From Mycteria americana (lineage: Eukaryota > Chordata > Aves > Ciconiiformes > Ciconiidae), in NCBI RefSeq assembly GCF_035582795.1, contig NC_134372.1, forward strand, positions 39,036,316 through 39,100,315: a stretch of 64,000 nucleotides of DNA, written 5' to 3'. Below, in pieces: positions 1-10,856 of the stretch. A program made the translations under genes and the position numbers. Below the pieces are notes generated by a model. That model did no database searches and was not told the origin of the DNA. It worked only from the letters and a program-made list of their open reading frames with translations. Numbering within the stretch: position 1 is the first letter of the stretch; the number at the start of each line of letters is the position of its first letter.

Positions 1-3000
1 CTGTTGGGGAAAGCTAAGGCAGGATTGAGTTTTTTCAGCCAGTCATTCAGTAAAAATGAACTGTCGCAGATAGGGCATAAAGCTTCAAAAGAAAAGATCC
101 CTGTCCATCCCATAGAGAAAGTGTTTTAAAAAGATTAAAATAAGTACTACTACTTTATTTTTAGTTAAATGTGAATGAAGCTTAAAGTTCCTTTAGGCGT
201 TATGTACAAGCCACCATGTAAGTCTGCTAACTGAAGTAACCTGATGTACAAACATGCTTTCATAATCATGTAACCATGGAAAGAGTAATTTGTTCTGCAA
301 GAGCTAAAAGCAGAATCTTCCTTTACAGTATAGTTACGCAATTTGTTGCTTTTGCAACACTATTAAGACATCCATTTCTCTGTTTCCTGTTGAAGATCTT
401 AACACGTCTTCCTACCAGCCATTCAGAGGAAGGACAAAGTTAGTTGTCAGCCCCAGCTAGTAAAGCGATGTATTCTGTGCTAGTGGTATCTTAGGTGCAC
501 TTCCTTTTCCTGGGAAACAATGTAAATTCAACTCTTTATGAAAGCTGATTGATCATACAGGTTATATCAATCAGCAGAGCTCAGTTGCTTGAAGAACCAA
601 AGTCCTTTTATTTCACTGCAAGCCATTTTTTTGGCATTAAGCGTGTATATTCAACTCGAAAGTTAGCTTGTTAAGGAACAGAAATAATACTGGCATAATG
701 CTTAGAATCAGTAACAAATATAATTAACCAGATGGATACAAGTAAATGTAGGCTTCCACAATTTTGACTGGGACAGAAGAACTTTTACTGGTAGCTTCTG
801 CGTGAGCAGTTAGAGTTTTGCAACACAAAGTCCTTGTTTTCTGTTTGAAGATTTAAATATTTTTAATTCAAACAAAAAAAGGGGGGGGAGCCTTTTTTCA
901 TCACAGAAGATTTCTGACTGTCCCTCAGTTATTCCTTCACTAGTTTGCAACAATTAGTCCTGTGACTTAAAGAAATTTTTGGTAGCTGAGCATGAATTGA
1001 AATGAGGGGTTGAAGACCAAAGATTTGAATCTCTGAATGAAAGAATTTCACAGCCTTCCAGATAAGTAGGAGGTAGTGTAAAGACCAAGGATTTGTGCCA
1101 GGCATCTAGTCAAAGTGACGAGCTGCTTCAGTCCATGCCAGACTGAGGGTGTTTTGACCAGATGCTAACCTGATCACATAGGGAAGTCTCCTTTCTGATG
1201 GCAGAAGATGGGAAGTAGCCATCACAGCGCATCTTCTCCCAGTGCTGTTGCCCAGATTAATTTGTGATTTTTGGTTTGCAAAATTAATTTTAACATTCTA
1301 CTGTTGTTCCCTCTAGAAAGACAACAAAGTTGCTGCATAGTCTACAAGAAAGCTGAAACCGGGTGAACGTCTAGATCTTCTTGATCCAGAGAATTAGTTT
1401 CAATCTCTGCAAAGAATGAAGTTAATTTGCTGTATACTTGTCACCAGCACTGGGATTTAACTATTTAATTTCAAAGGGGTGTAATGCAGTTACTTTTGAA
1501 AAATGGCCATCTTTGAAAACAGTGAGCATTAAATATATTTGAGACAGAAGGATAAGTAATTTCTTATGTATAGTTAATTATAAAGCAGTACTTCGATGGA
1601 GTTCAAGTATTTTTTCATCACTGAAAGGATTTTTCTTATTACTAAACTGTATTTGATAATTGCTTCAAGTTGTAAGGACAATTGTATGCAGAAGGCCGTC
1701 GATACTGTGAGTGTTTGGATCCACTGAAGGTTGTTTTTTGGAAATCCTGTAATATCCCTTTTGAGATAGTTGTACTTTTATCAACTAGGGTGCTGGACAG
1801 TAGAAAACTTGCTTTGTCAGTCAAATATGTACACACAGTAAATACTGTTTCTTAGGCAAAGGAAACTTTTTATATAGTTGTAAAATTCCATTATATCCCA
1901 TTGCCAAAGAAACATTACAAACTTTGTATAGCTGTATAAAAAGCAACTAATTTTTTAAAGAATAAACATTTTTAAGTCGGCAAACATACTGTGTTATTGC
2001 AAAAGTTGATATGCTGAAGAACACTGAATTAGTTGGGTTTTTTTTTTCTTTAGCAGCTTTTCAGGCTTAAATGTTTGATTTTATATTTGGACTATAGTGA
2101 AGATTTGAAAATGTTCTTCCATTACATGAAACTGGATACACTCTTCACTTCTCTTGCAAGACGTTGATTTTGTAGCTTCTGGCATATCACAGGATTTGAC
2201 CAAATTAAGGAGATATTTTCAAATAAGGAGAAAAGAGATTTTCGTATGTCAAAATTTGCAATTAATTTTACTTAGTGATAAATATTAACTTTTTTTAATA
2301 ATGGACCAGGCACACGAGTTTGTGATTCTCCTGGAATGCCTGGGACAAAAGTATGTCTCCATTCGTCAATTCTTGAAATGTTAACTTTGTTGTAATACCT
2401 GTAGGCATAAGCAATTTAAAGAATTCTTAGTGTTTGAAGTTGTTTGCATTTTGATAGACCATAGCTTGGAGACATTGGGACTCTGGCTCTAAGACCGTGA
2501 AGTCACAAATGACATAGTATGGACTTTTTGCCAATTCTGAGTGACTAGTTACAACTTTTTGATACGCTGAAACAGAAACCTGGTCATTTGTGTCTGTGTG
2601 TGTATATGAAGGCCACAGGAATAAAGGGATCCAAAGATGAAAACATTTTGATCTAATTTGCTGATTTTTTTTTTTTTTTACTTTATCTTCAAAGTGTTCA
2701 GTGGTGATAAAGATGTGGAAAACTGCACTGTTGGAAAATTGGAATATTTAAAAGTGGTTGATAGAATCTTAATTTTATAACTTTTGTATAGCACTACAAG
2801 GAAGTATTTTGTAATTGGTTTCCTTATTAAGGTCAAGTACTTGGCAACCGTAGAAGTTAGGTAATATTGTTTAGTAATGTTTTTTGCATGTTAACAACAA
2901 TGCCTTTTGGGATCCATGAATCATGACTCTGAACACCTGTCGAGGGTTTTGACCACAGAGGCAAGTGCTGTACTGTTGCAATAACTATGTATGCTGTATG

Positions 3001-3240
3001 AGGTGTCCCAGGCTTATTTAAACACGATGAATTGTACATACCAGTGATACCTGCTGCCACGGTGTGAGTGTCGGTCTGTCCCCCGGTGCGTGGTGAGGAG
3101 GGGGGGCTCTATGCCCAGGAAGCAGCAGCGTGGCATACCTTCAGTGTACCTTGCTCCACGGAAGTGAGGGTTTCTCTTTTTTTTTTTTTTTTTATTTTAA
3201 ACCAGAATAAACTGTTCAATAAAACCAGTCTTTTGGAGGT
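1..3240 (+). other. Non-coding, T-rich flank; possible 3' UTR of an unidentified upstream plus-strand gene
   Basis: I find no exon in this stretch on either strand. The open frames are short, lack splice sites in register and resemble no protein I know. The plus strand is T-rich and has AATAAA signals at 1961-1966, 2620-2625, 3206-3211 and 3218-3223. This is the look of a long 3' UTR with alternative poly(A) sites, lying in tandem with SS18L2. T runs occur at about 2666-2679 and 3178-3193. The host gene cannot be named from this sequence. A plain intergenic spacer, or the 5' part of a minus-strand gene sharing the CpG island, are the alternatives. Confidence 0.4.
3206..3223 (+). terminator. 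Paired AATAAA poly(A) signals upstream of SS18L2
   Basis: Two AATAAA hexamers (3206-3211 and 3218-3223) follow a T-rich tract. About 50 bases further on, the plus strand is G/T-rich, which suits a downstream element. They lie about 440 bases before the SS18L2 start codon. If used, they end an upstream gene almost at the SS18L2 promoter. Use cannot be shown from sequence alone. Confidence 0.35.
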
Positions 3241-3594
3241 TGCTTCTTATGACTAGGGCTACCGTTCTGGCGGGAGGGTAGTGGTCGCTCTTCTGCTGGA
3301 CCTGGGCAGAAAAAGCCTCCTTGTTCCAGCCCCCTGCCGGGCTGGCCGGGGGCCGAGGGGGCGGGTCCTTCTTCCCGCCGGGCAGGTGTTTTCCCTCCCG
3401 CAAAGGAGGAGGGGCGGGCCGGGGGCGGTGCTGGCCGCGGCAGAGGCCGAGGCGGCGGCCGGGCGGGCCGAGCGCCGCCCCGGGCCCTGCTGCGGTGGGC
3501 GCGTTTGGCCGCGCCCCGCCCCGCCCCGCCCCGGCTGGGCCCCGCCTCCCCCCGCCGCGGAGGGGCCGAGGCGTGCGCGAGCGGCCCCTGCGCG

Positions 3595-3599
3595 CCAAT
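3595..3599 (+). promoter_or_regulatory. CCAAT box (NF-Y type)
   Basis: CCAAT is followed by CGGAGC, about 62 bases before the SS18L2 ATG and just downstream of the GC boxes. CCAATCGG suits NF-Y binding in a TATA-less CpG promoter. Its closeness to the ATG implies a short 5' UTR. Confidence 0.6.
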
Positions 3600-3660
3600 C
3601 GGAGCCTGCGGGGGGCGGGGCCGCCGGTTCCCCTCAGCCCTTGCGCGGGGCGGCGGCGCC

Positions 3661-3729
3661 ATGTCGGTGGCGTTCGTGCCGGAGCGGCTGCGCGGGAAGG
3701 CGGAGGTGAACCAGGAGACGCTGCAGCGG
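3661..3729 (+). CDS. SS18L2: SS18L2 coding exon 1
   Basis: Encodes residues 1-23, starting MSVAFVPERLRGKAEV. The donor is CGG|GTGAGC, phase 0. The initiator ATG is in the GC-rich island. Confidence 0.93.
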
Positions 3730-4925
3730 GTGAGCGCGGGCGTGAGGGGCCGGGGAGGCGGCGGCGATGGCGGCGGCTGCGGCAGCACGGGCCCTGCCGG
3801 CTCGGCTGAGGTAGAGCGGGCCCTGCCCTGCCCGGCGCGGCCTCGGCGGGGGGCGGTAGCGGCTGGCGGCGGGCGGTGACGGCGCGCTCCTGTGCCCTAG
3901 TTGCTGGAGGAGAATGACCAGCTGATCCGGTGCATCGTGGAGTACCAGAGCAAGGGCCGGGCCACCGACTGCGTGCAGTAAGTGAAGCCCCCGCGGGCGC
4001 GGGTGCCGGGGCGCGCCCGGCAGCGACGGGCAGGCAGGCTCTGACCCCGCCGGGCCGCTCGCTGCTTCCTCTGGGGCAACCCGGAAGCCCGAGAGCTTCA
4101 CAGGCCCCAGAGCCCTGACGAGGTTGAAATGCGGTTCCTGCTCTCCAGAGCTTTCCAGCCGTTAAAAAGCAAATGCCGTTGCACTTCCTAAGAGGCTTCC
4201 CCAAAATTATTTGCGCAGATCTGTAAAGCAGAAATGCCGCCGTATAGAATCAGTGTGATGCCTGCTCCTTTCTGTCAAGGTTTTTGTTCCGTGTTAATAC
4301 GAAAACCAGCTCTGCTGGGCAGGTTTGTCTTCCCGCCAGTGTGTGTAAAACACCGAGTGGTTTTTACGGAGGAGCGAGGGTAGCCGGCTTGCGGCTCTGC
4401 AGCAGTTCAGCTCTTAAGCCTGCGGAGGACCCGAATGACAGACAGGCTGACAGCGGTTGCCGAGCCTGGGCCATGCTGGCTGTATGCTCAGACCAGCCCA
4501 ACGGCAGAGCTTTGTCATCTCCAACCCCTGAGCTGCTCTCTTGCAGTCCTGCATCTTTTCAATACTGATCATACAAAGATCTTAATGTGCATGTTTACTA
4601 TCACCAAAGTTGGTTAGTAGAACATACTTCGTTACAGCGTACAATTCAGTGGCATATACTGGGCTTTTGAACCGGAAAAGGATATGGAGGCGTTTGCCCT
4701 GATTCATTGTTTTCATAGTTCGGTATTTCTTTCCCTAACAGCAAATACTGATCAGATTACAAAAATGACTATTAAAGTGTGGGTAGGTGACTAGAAAAGA
4801 ACACATTTCCCAGATACTGTGTTTCTTCCTCTCATAGGTACCAGCATATCCTGCATAGAAACCTCATTTATTTAGCTACAATTGCTGATGCGACACCAGC
4901 CAGCACGCAGAAGACTGTAGACTGA
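3661..4925 (+). CDS. SS18L2: SS18L2, SS18-like protein 2 (three exons)
   Basis: The coding exons are 3661-3729, 3901-3977 and 4838-4925. Joined, they encode 77 residues and end in TGA, the same length as human SS18L2. The product is essentially one SNH domain (SYT N-terminal homology). Visible hallmarks are KAEVNQETLQRLLEENDQLIRC, here split across exons 1 and 2, then IVEYQSKGR, YQHILHRNLIYLATIAD and a short tail. In its paralogue SS18 this domain binds the BRG1/BRM ATPases of BAF chromatin remodellers. SS18L2 lacks the long QPGY transactivation tail and its own role is poorly known. The ATG lies in the CpG island with a good context (GCC before ATG). The first intron is phase 0, the second phase 2, and both are GT-AG. 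Intact introns argue against a retrocopy. Confidence 0.95.
3730..3900 (+). other. SS18L2: SS18L2 intron 1
   Basis: A 171-base CpG-rich intron running from GTGAGC to CCCTAG. It contains GGCGATGGCGGC, a YY1-like site, near 3766. Confidence 0.9.
3901..3977 (+). CDS. SS18L2: SS18L2 coding exon 2
   Basis: Encodes LLEENDQLIRCIVEYQSKGR and the following ATDCV. It ends within a Gln codon (CA|G, phase 2) at donor GTAAGT. The acceptor is CCCTAG. Confidence 0.93.
3978..4837 (+). other. SS18L2: SS18L2 intron 2
   Basis: An 860-base intron from GTAAGT to CATAG. The first 130 bases belong to the CpG island and the rest is unremarkable. Short open frames at 4284-4617 have no homology I recognise. Confidence 0.9.
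4838..4925 (+). CDS. SS18L2: SS18L2 coding exon 3
   Basis: The leading G completes the Gln codon. Then comes YQHILHRNLIYLATIADATP and a short tail ending in TVD, with TGA at 4923-4925. The acceptor is CTCATAG. Confidence 0.94.
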
Positions 4926-5435
4926 CTGCACATACCTGGACACGAGCACTGATGATTTAAGAATCTATAGAAATACTTAGTTTAGAGTCCCACTTTGAGA
5001 GCTGAGAAGGTGTGGTCTTGAAAGGCAGGTAAAAAGTCATCTGTACTTTTATGTTAAAGATGTGAATGTAGCTTTTGATGTAATGTTAGGCTAGGTTTTC
5101 CCCCATTACTGTAAGCAGAACTTGAGGGTGATAATTACTTAATCACATTTCCTTTTTCTCCCTGAAAAACTCCATGTAGTATACTTCTGAAAGTAGCCTG
5201 CCTGTCAGGACAGCACTACCAGAAATGCCTTTGGCGGACTCTTGCAGTCTCATTGAAGCAGAGACTGTTTCATGACTAAGGTTGTATAACAACAGGGTAA
5301 GCACTGAGCTAGGTAACTTCTACCTCCAGCATGACAAAGTCAGTCATATGTTGCCATATATATAAGCAATAGACTGTTTTGCATCTTGTATCATAGGAAT
5401 TGTGCTTAATAAACTAAAGATGTTCTTTGTAAATT
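4926..5435 (+). other. SS18L2: SS18L2 3' UTR with poly(A) signal
   Basis: Non-coding sequence after the stop. An AATAAA at 5408-5413 is followed by a T/G-rich stretch, so cleavage near 5430 is likely. Further plus-strand AATAAA copies at 6221-6226 and 6541-6546 could give longer isoforms that would overlap GARRE1 transcripts. The exact end is inferred. Confidence 0.65.
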
Positions 5436-7029
5436 ATTGTATATTCTGGATTAATGTAACGTTAACAAAGGAGCAGCTCAGTGATTCAGTGAAATAGAAA
5501 CATTAACTTTTGGGGACTGTTGTATAACTTAGAGCAATTAAGTGCAAGGGAGAAATCAAGCCTTTATTTCAGTGAGAGATGGCTGTGTGTTTGCCCTAGT
5601 TGTGTCAAAGACTTTCCCTTTTTGCTTGAAATGCTCTGTACTGCAGACTCTGTAAACAAGTAAATTCTTGCATAATCAAAATGGATTCATATGCTTCCTG
5701 GGTATTTGTCAGCATTTATGATCAGCTGTATGCTTGTGTAACTTATCCGGAAAGAGCACGGCTTACTTGCACCCCTTGGATAGTGCATTTCAGTGCCATG
5801 GTTAACATAAGCTGAACTAATAGCCTTGATAATAGTTCCAGTAAGGGGGAGTTTACTTTTTGCTCACTACCATCAAAATTTACTCTGCGATTGCTAAAAC
5901 TTTTAAGTACCTTGGTTTTGGCAATGTTCATCTGTGGTACTAGTTCAAAGACGCTGCTAAGGCATTCTCTGTATCACATTCTTCAGTGCAATCTAGTTGA
6001 AAAAGTAGCCTTAAAGATGCTTCAGATTGTACAGTGCATAAAGTTCATTTTTATATGATGAGTCAGTAAGTAGGCAGTTGACAGTTTTCAAACTGTTAAA
6101 TAATCCCATGTTAATGAAACAAGATCTTTGTTTACAAACCAAAGTTACAGTTTAAGGTGCTGCTCATTTTCAGCAAGGTGCATATTTTAAACAGGTATGA
6201 CCTATTAAATGTATATCTTTAATAAAGCAAATAGTTTACTTTTACAGAAGCTTTAAAATACAAAATGTACAGTTCCAGTTCAGAAGCATTAGCTATTCAC
6301 AAGAAGCACTGCAATAAGGGTAAGTTAACTAAGCACCAAACCCTTGCACTTGGCAGTGTAAGTGAAGTTTAATGGCAAGACTCATTTGCCAAGTGCAACA
6401 ATTCTTAAAATTACCAGTGTTCAGAACAATCGGAAGCAAAGGACAGAGTAGCACCTACGTGGTCAAAATGCAGACAAACTTTCTTCGTTTTCACAATTCA
6501 CTTATGTAGGTCCAGAACCTTGCCAGCATTTGTAATTATGAATAAACTGCAAAAACCATAGCAATAATTTTGGCACTTGTTAGAAAAAGTTCAAAATTAA
6601 GTGTTCTCGTTAACTTCCATTTTGGTCTTAGTATGAATAACTAGTAAGTACAACCAAATTTAGGATTTAATATTAGATCTAAATGACAAGATTTAGGAAA
6701 CTCAAAACCATTCATCAAGTTAAATAACCACTAACATTTTCAGCAGAGGGTTTTCAAAATTATAGTAGTACAGACCATTAACAATTTACAGACAGAAGCC
6801 ACACTGATTGTGCAAAGCACATTACTGTAAAAAGTCTTATGTACAGCAAACAAATCTTTGTAAACATGGTAAGTATGAAGTTTCAGAAAACATGGTGACA
6901 ATATCATAAATACAGGCAACATTGGCATCCTCAAACAGCACAAAAGGTAACAATCTGGGCCTGCAAATATAGCCCGTCACCATACAAACAAAAAAGGTGG
7001 ATGGGTTTTAAATACCCAAATGTTTAATA
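5436..7029. other. Convergent interval between SS18L2 and GARRE1
   Basis: No coding sequence is seen. It lies between the likely 3' ends of the two convergent genes. A minus-strand AATAAA (TTTATT at 5563-5568) could serve a long GARRE1 3' UTR form, and the plus-strand signals at 6221 and 6541 a long SS18L2 form. A 12-bp perfect hairpin is at 6344-6398. Confidence 0.6.
6344..6398. repeat. 12-bp perfect inverted repeat (hairpin)
   Basis: TTGCACTTGGCA at 6344-6355 is exactly the reverse complement of TGCCAAGTGCAA at 6387-6398, with a 31-base loop. A G-T pair can extend it inward by one. It lies between the convergent genes. It is shorter than a normal pre-miRNA stem and I do not recognise it as a known microRNA. 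Confidence 0.75.
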
Positions 7030-8420
7030 GTTTTAGTGTTGTGTATACTTTTTATTTATATATATATATTGTGTTTATTTTTTGGTATCTTTAGATATAG
7101 ATGTACTTAGTTTGTAAAAACAAAAACAACAAATGTGCTTTATCTTCATTGAAAAATTATGCAGTTAGAACTAATAACCCATTTTGCTAGTAGTTAACAT
7201 ATTAGAATGATATGACTTAAGAAAAATACAAAAATAAGATTAATACTGTCAAAACTCTTATACCAGAAAATATTGTGGTTTTTAGACTCTTTCAAAGATG
7301 AAATATGAAAATTTAAATAAGCTCTAACTATATAAAGAATCTTCTGTAATCTCAATTAATATACAGTGGGATAGCTATACATATATTTACCATTGTTCTT
7401 CAATTTTTAAGCACCAGTCACTCTCCCGGATCCACTTTGGTTGGAAGGTTATTCCTAATTCCACAGGTTCACTTAATGGCACATACTGACTGCAAACAAT
7501 TACTTTATCCTTTTAAAAAAAAATAATGTTCTTTTAACTAACTGCTACCCCACATTTCAGTTTAGTATCTTCTGAGCCAGCTCACAATTTTTAATCAACT
7601 GTAGCATCTGAAATAAGACTTTAAATATATGCAAGTAGTCTTTTAGGCTATACTTTCACACACTTAAGGAGCACTGTGTGGATAATGCCTTTGGCCAGAT
7701 GACGCAGTAAGAAATGGCGTATTTATTTGAAAACCAGTGTTGTATTATCCACACAGATGCCATCTACTTTAAGCAGCTCAGATAACATTTGTGACAGCAG
7801 GTTGAGTGGTTCTGCTGATCTTTACTTAGAGTAAGGGAACTACCACAAAACTCAATTTCACAACTGTTTTTGCAGCAGTTTCATAATGAACTCACTTGTG
7901 TGGCACACAAAAAGCTGCTGTTGCACTTCATTTTAAAAAAGCTGCCCACAGGCCATTTATGGAGAATACAAAGGCTTTATAGCTTGTCCATTAGAAATTT
8001 AAACACAAACAGTGTTGAGCAAAGTGACCACTATATATTTGCTTCAACGTATTCAATGTGTTTCAGTAAGATGTTTAACTATAAATCTATATGAAAAATA
8101 GCTATAAAATACAGTGTTTCTTGCATGGTAGTCCTTCAGCAGTTTTTAAAAAAAAGGTTTTGAAAGTAAAGGCAATATACACATTTTTAAAAGCATTTCT
8201 ACATCACAGTTTTGGGCTGTTTCATGTACATCAAACAAACATATCGGCCATATTTGCTCAGCACTGTCAATCAGAATTCAAGAGTTTTGTATCTCTCACT
8301 GAAACCCCCTCAATTCCACATTTAATGAGATAAACAGCATATAGCCAATACACAATTGTGAAACAAAGTATATGTAATTTTTGTTTGGCCCTGTGCTGCA
8401 TTTTCCAATATGAAAAGCAA
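7030..8420 (-). other. GARRE1: GARRE1 3' UTR (inferred extent)
   Basis: Sequence after the GARRE1 stop on the minus strand. Minus-strand AATAAA signals are TTTATT at 7722-7727, 7074-7079 and 7051-7056. The last two flank an AT dinucleotide tract, and cleavage near 7030 would give a UTR of about 1.4 kb. A longer form reaching the signal at 5563 is possible. A 13-bp hairpin at 7674-7756 encloses the 7722 signal in its loop. Confidence 0.55.
7674..7756. repeat. 13-bp perfect inverted repeat enclosing a poly(A) signal
   Basis: CTGTGTGGATAAT at 7674-7686 pairs exactly with ATTATCCACACAG at 7744-7756. A G-T and a C-G pair can follow on the inner side. The 57-base loop contains TTTATT (minus-strand AATAAA) at 7722-7727. 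It lies within the inferred GARRE1 3' UTR. It could be an RNA structure or the worn termini of a small inverted-repeat element. Confidence 0.75.
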
Positions 8421-8744
8421 TTAGTACTGATGCAGGTAAGATGGTCTGCGTTCGTGCTTTACTGGAAAAGATTTAAAGCCCTTATTCATCTGTTTGTGCT
8501 GGGAAGCCTGCTGTTGTGATTGCTGCTGCTGCGCATAGGCAAAGTTAGAGGAAATTCCTGCTGCTGGAGCGCAGTCGTTGGCTGCTGCCCACATGGGTGA
8601 CTGGAGGATCTGCATCGTGTCGCTCCACTGGCTGACAGGGCTGCTCATAGGATACAAAGATGTACTCTGACTGGGTAGCGTGTTTGTGACAGAGGACGTA
8701 TGCTGCCAGGGTGCCTTTGGAGGCCAGGTTTTGGTTTTATTATC
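8421..8744 (-). CDS. GARRE1: GARRE1 coding exon 13 (terminal)
   Basis: Residues 953-1059, DNKTKTWPPKAPWQH to a basic tail ending KHERRPSYLHQY, with TAA at 8423-8421. The acceptor is TCTCAG. A second Gln-rich patch (YAQQQQSQQQASQHKQ) lies before the tail. The conserved C-terminus shows the gene is complete at this end. Confidence 0.95.
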   Translation of the reverse strand, partial: DNKTKTWPPKAPWQHTSSVTNTLPSQSTSLYPMSSPVSQWSDTMQILQSPMWAAANDCAPAAGISSNFAYAQQQQSQQQASQHKQMNKGFKSFPVKHERRPSYLHQY

Positions 8745-10825
8745 CTGAGAAAACAAAATTAGTTGGTTTGGGGTTTTTTTTGTTGTTGTTGTTGTTTTAA
8801 TACCAAAACACTTTTTTGAGACAATACTTAACACGTCACCTTATCCCTGCCTTAAGACATTTTCAGAAGATTAATTTATGTTTGAAAGCAGAATTGATGC
8901 ATATATATAGCACTCTTCTTAAAATATCTGCCTGTTGAAAAACCTTTTTATTTACTTCAGCACATTTGCTTGACACGAAGCAGCCCTTCTCTAAGTCAAA
9001 ATTGCTAGCAAGAGAGGTAGTAAATCTGCTGATACTTTCGTTTTCTCTGCACAGACAACTAAAATTGACTGTGTTGCCTCTTAGCTTAACTTGAAATCTT
9101 TGGGTTTGTGATAATTTCTGCTGCAAGGGAAAAAGATAAGTGATTTCCAATTTTAGTATTTAAACTTGGTAACTTTGATAAAAGTACTACTTGAGTGCAA
9201 ATGGTTTGGGTTATAGCCGAGGTAAGCCATCTGGAGATTGCTATTCTAGTAGTTTTCCTAGTGTAAACCACCCCAAAATGCAAACAGGAAAAATGACTAA
9301 GCAAAGCCATTTTCAGCTTACCTGATTACGGTCATCTGCTGCAGAAAGAAGAGGTGGTGATGGTAGCGTACTAGGTTCCTGTTCGCCACTACTATGTTTT
9401 CTGCCCAAAAAAGAGAGTGACATTTACTTTTTTTTTTAAATGAGTCACCCACATTAATCTGCCACTGGCATATACCATTCTGTAGTTTCAGTCTGACATA
9501 CTTGACAGCCTAGAATGCGTACTGACGTTTCATCTTGTTTCATGTATTTTTTGCTCAGTACAGGTAAAAGAAGCAATGCAGAAAGAAATTCATTATTGAA
9601 TACTGTCAGACTGTTAATACTGACTACTGTCAGTGCAGTAGTTCTTTGAGCTACAGTTTCAGCAACATGCACACATTTCTGTAGAGGTGAAAGGAAGATG
9701 GGCTAGTCTTTTGCACACTTTGAAGAAATCTGCCAGAAATTGCCTTTTTTCTCTTTTTTATTCTGTTACCTGCTCTTGTTTGTTTTTGTTTGGTTTTTGT
9801 TTTTTTTTTAAAGTATCTTTTCTGAAATAACTTTACAGACAAGACAAAAGAAACAGCTGAGCAAGTGAAACATCTGCTGAAGCACAGTGACTTTACTGAG
9901 GAAAAATGTTACACCTTTGGTTTAAATTTGTGACCTAATACCTAATATCAAATAGAAGTCCTTGACCACATGTGCATTCTGGAAGTTTTTCTTGGGGGGG
10001 GGGGGGTAGATTAAAGCAGGAGCTTTTATCCTTTCATCCTCTGTTTAAAAAAAAAAAAAAAAATCACCATGCTCCAATCATCGGGCCTCCACAGGTAAGC
10101 AGTCCTTTGCACATCAGCTTTAGAACCCTCAACCCTTTTGCCTTCTCTTACTGTATAGTTTTAGCTATGGTATTTTGTCAGGCCCTCACTTGTAGAATGT
10201 TTTTCTTCCTAAAAGTAACATAAGACAGTAGTACTGTTACTTCAGCTTAAGTTTTTATTTAATGAAGCACAGTCTTTGGAAACTTCTTTCTGCTCTTCTC
10301 TTCAGAGCACTACATAAAGCACAGCCTTTTGTTGTTCTGGCTCCATGAATCGCTCCATGATCAATCTCTAGATACCTAGTGGCTTGGCAGATTAGTTCGC
10401 CCATTATATGCTTATTGTGTTTTCCTTCCCTGCTTCTTTTTTTGAAAACACAAATAATGACTACTTTTTCTGTGACTGCTTATTAGATAGCACTCTCCCA
10501 TTAATTTCAATTTAGCATTTATTGAAGCTCAATTCCTGTCCCCTCTATATAAATCTTGGTAAGTGTAAAGATTCAGTAAACAGCTCTTCTTTTGGTCGAT
10601 TCCTTTCAACCTGCTTGCCTTAGTGTTGTTATTTTCAACTCCAGTATACTTCCTTTCTGGCAATGCATATAAAAAATAGCAATCCAGGTATAATCTGCAG
10701 GAAACTGGCAGTACATCCACTGACTTTTTCCTGTCACCAAAAAGCAGACAGACAATCTTGTATCTAAATGTATTGACTCTGAATTATTCTGCAATCTAAA
10801 CAAAAATAGGATATTTGGGCACAGA

Positions 10826-10856
<31 letters not shown>

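Larger units (their letters stand above)
3310..4110. promoter_or_regulatory. SS18L2: CpG island promoter of SS18L2
   Basis: About 800 bases are very rich in G+C and CpG, in sharp contrast to the AT-rich surroundings. The island covers the 5' flank, exon 1, intron 1, exon 2 and the start of intron 2. Just upstream of the start codon are overlapping GC boxes (repeated CCCCGCC at about 3513-3550) and a CCAAT box at 3595-3599. I see no TATA box, which suits a housekeeping promoter. Intron 1 has a YY1-like GATGGCGGC near 3766. Long open frames here on both strands (for example minus 3197-4204) are composition artefacts. CpG islands are often bidirectional, but I see no minus-strand exon. Confidence 0.85.

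Noticed and set aside
1642-1836. 64-codon minus-strand frame in the left flank
   Set aside because: Short, no splice sites in register, no family resemblance.
1-3240. SEC22C or GPI as the left-hand gene, by human synteny
   Set aside because: I looked for SEC22C-like and GPI-like N-terminal coding sequence on the minus strand and saw none, so neither name is supported.
3281-3879. Plus-strand overlapping open frames in the CpG island, including an extended form of SS18L2 exon 1
   Set aside because: They are GC-composition artefacts. The extension runs through the exon 1 donor, and the spliced form gives the exact SS18L2 protein.
3197-4204. Long minus-strand open frames (335, 190 and 155 codons) in the CpG island
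   Set aside because: They are Pro/Arg/Ala-rich, as expected when stop codons are rare in GC-rich DNA, and they overlap the well-supported SS18L2 exons on the other strand.
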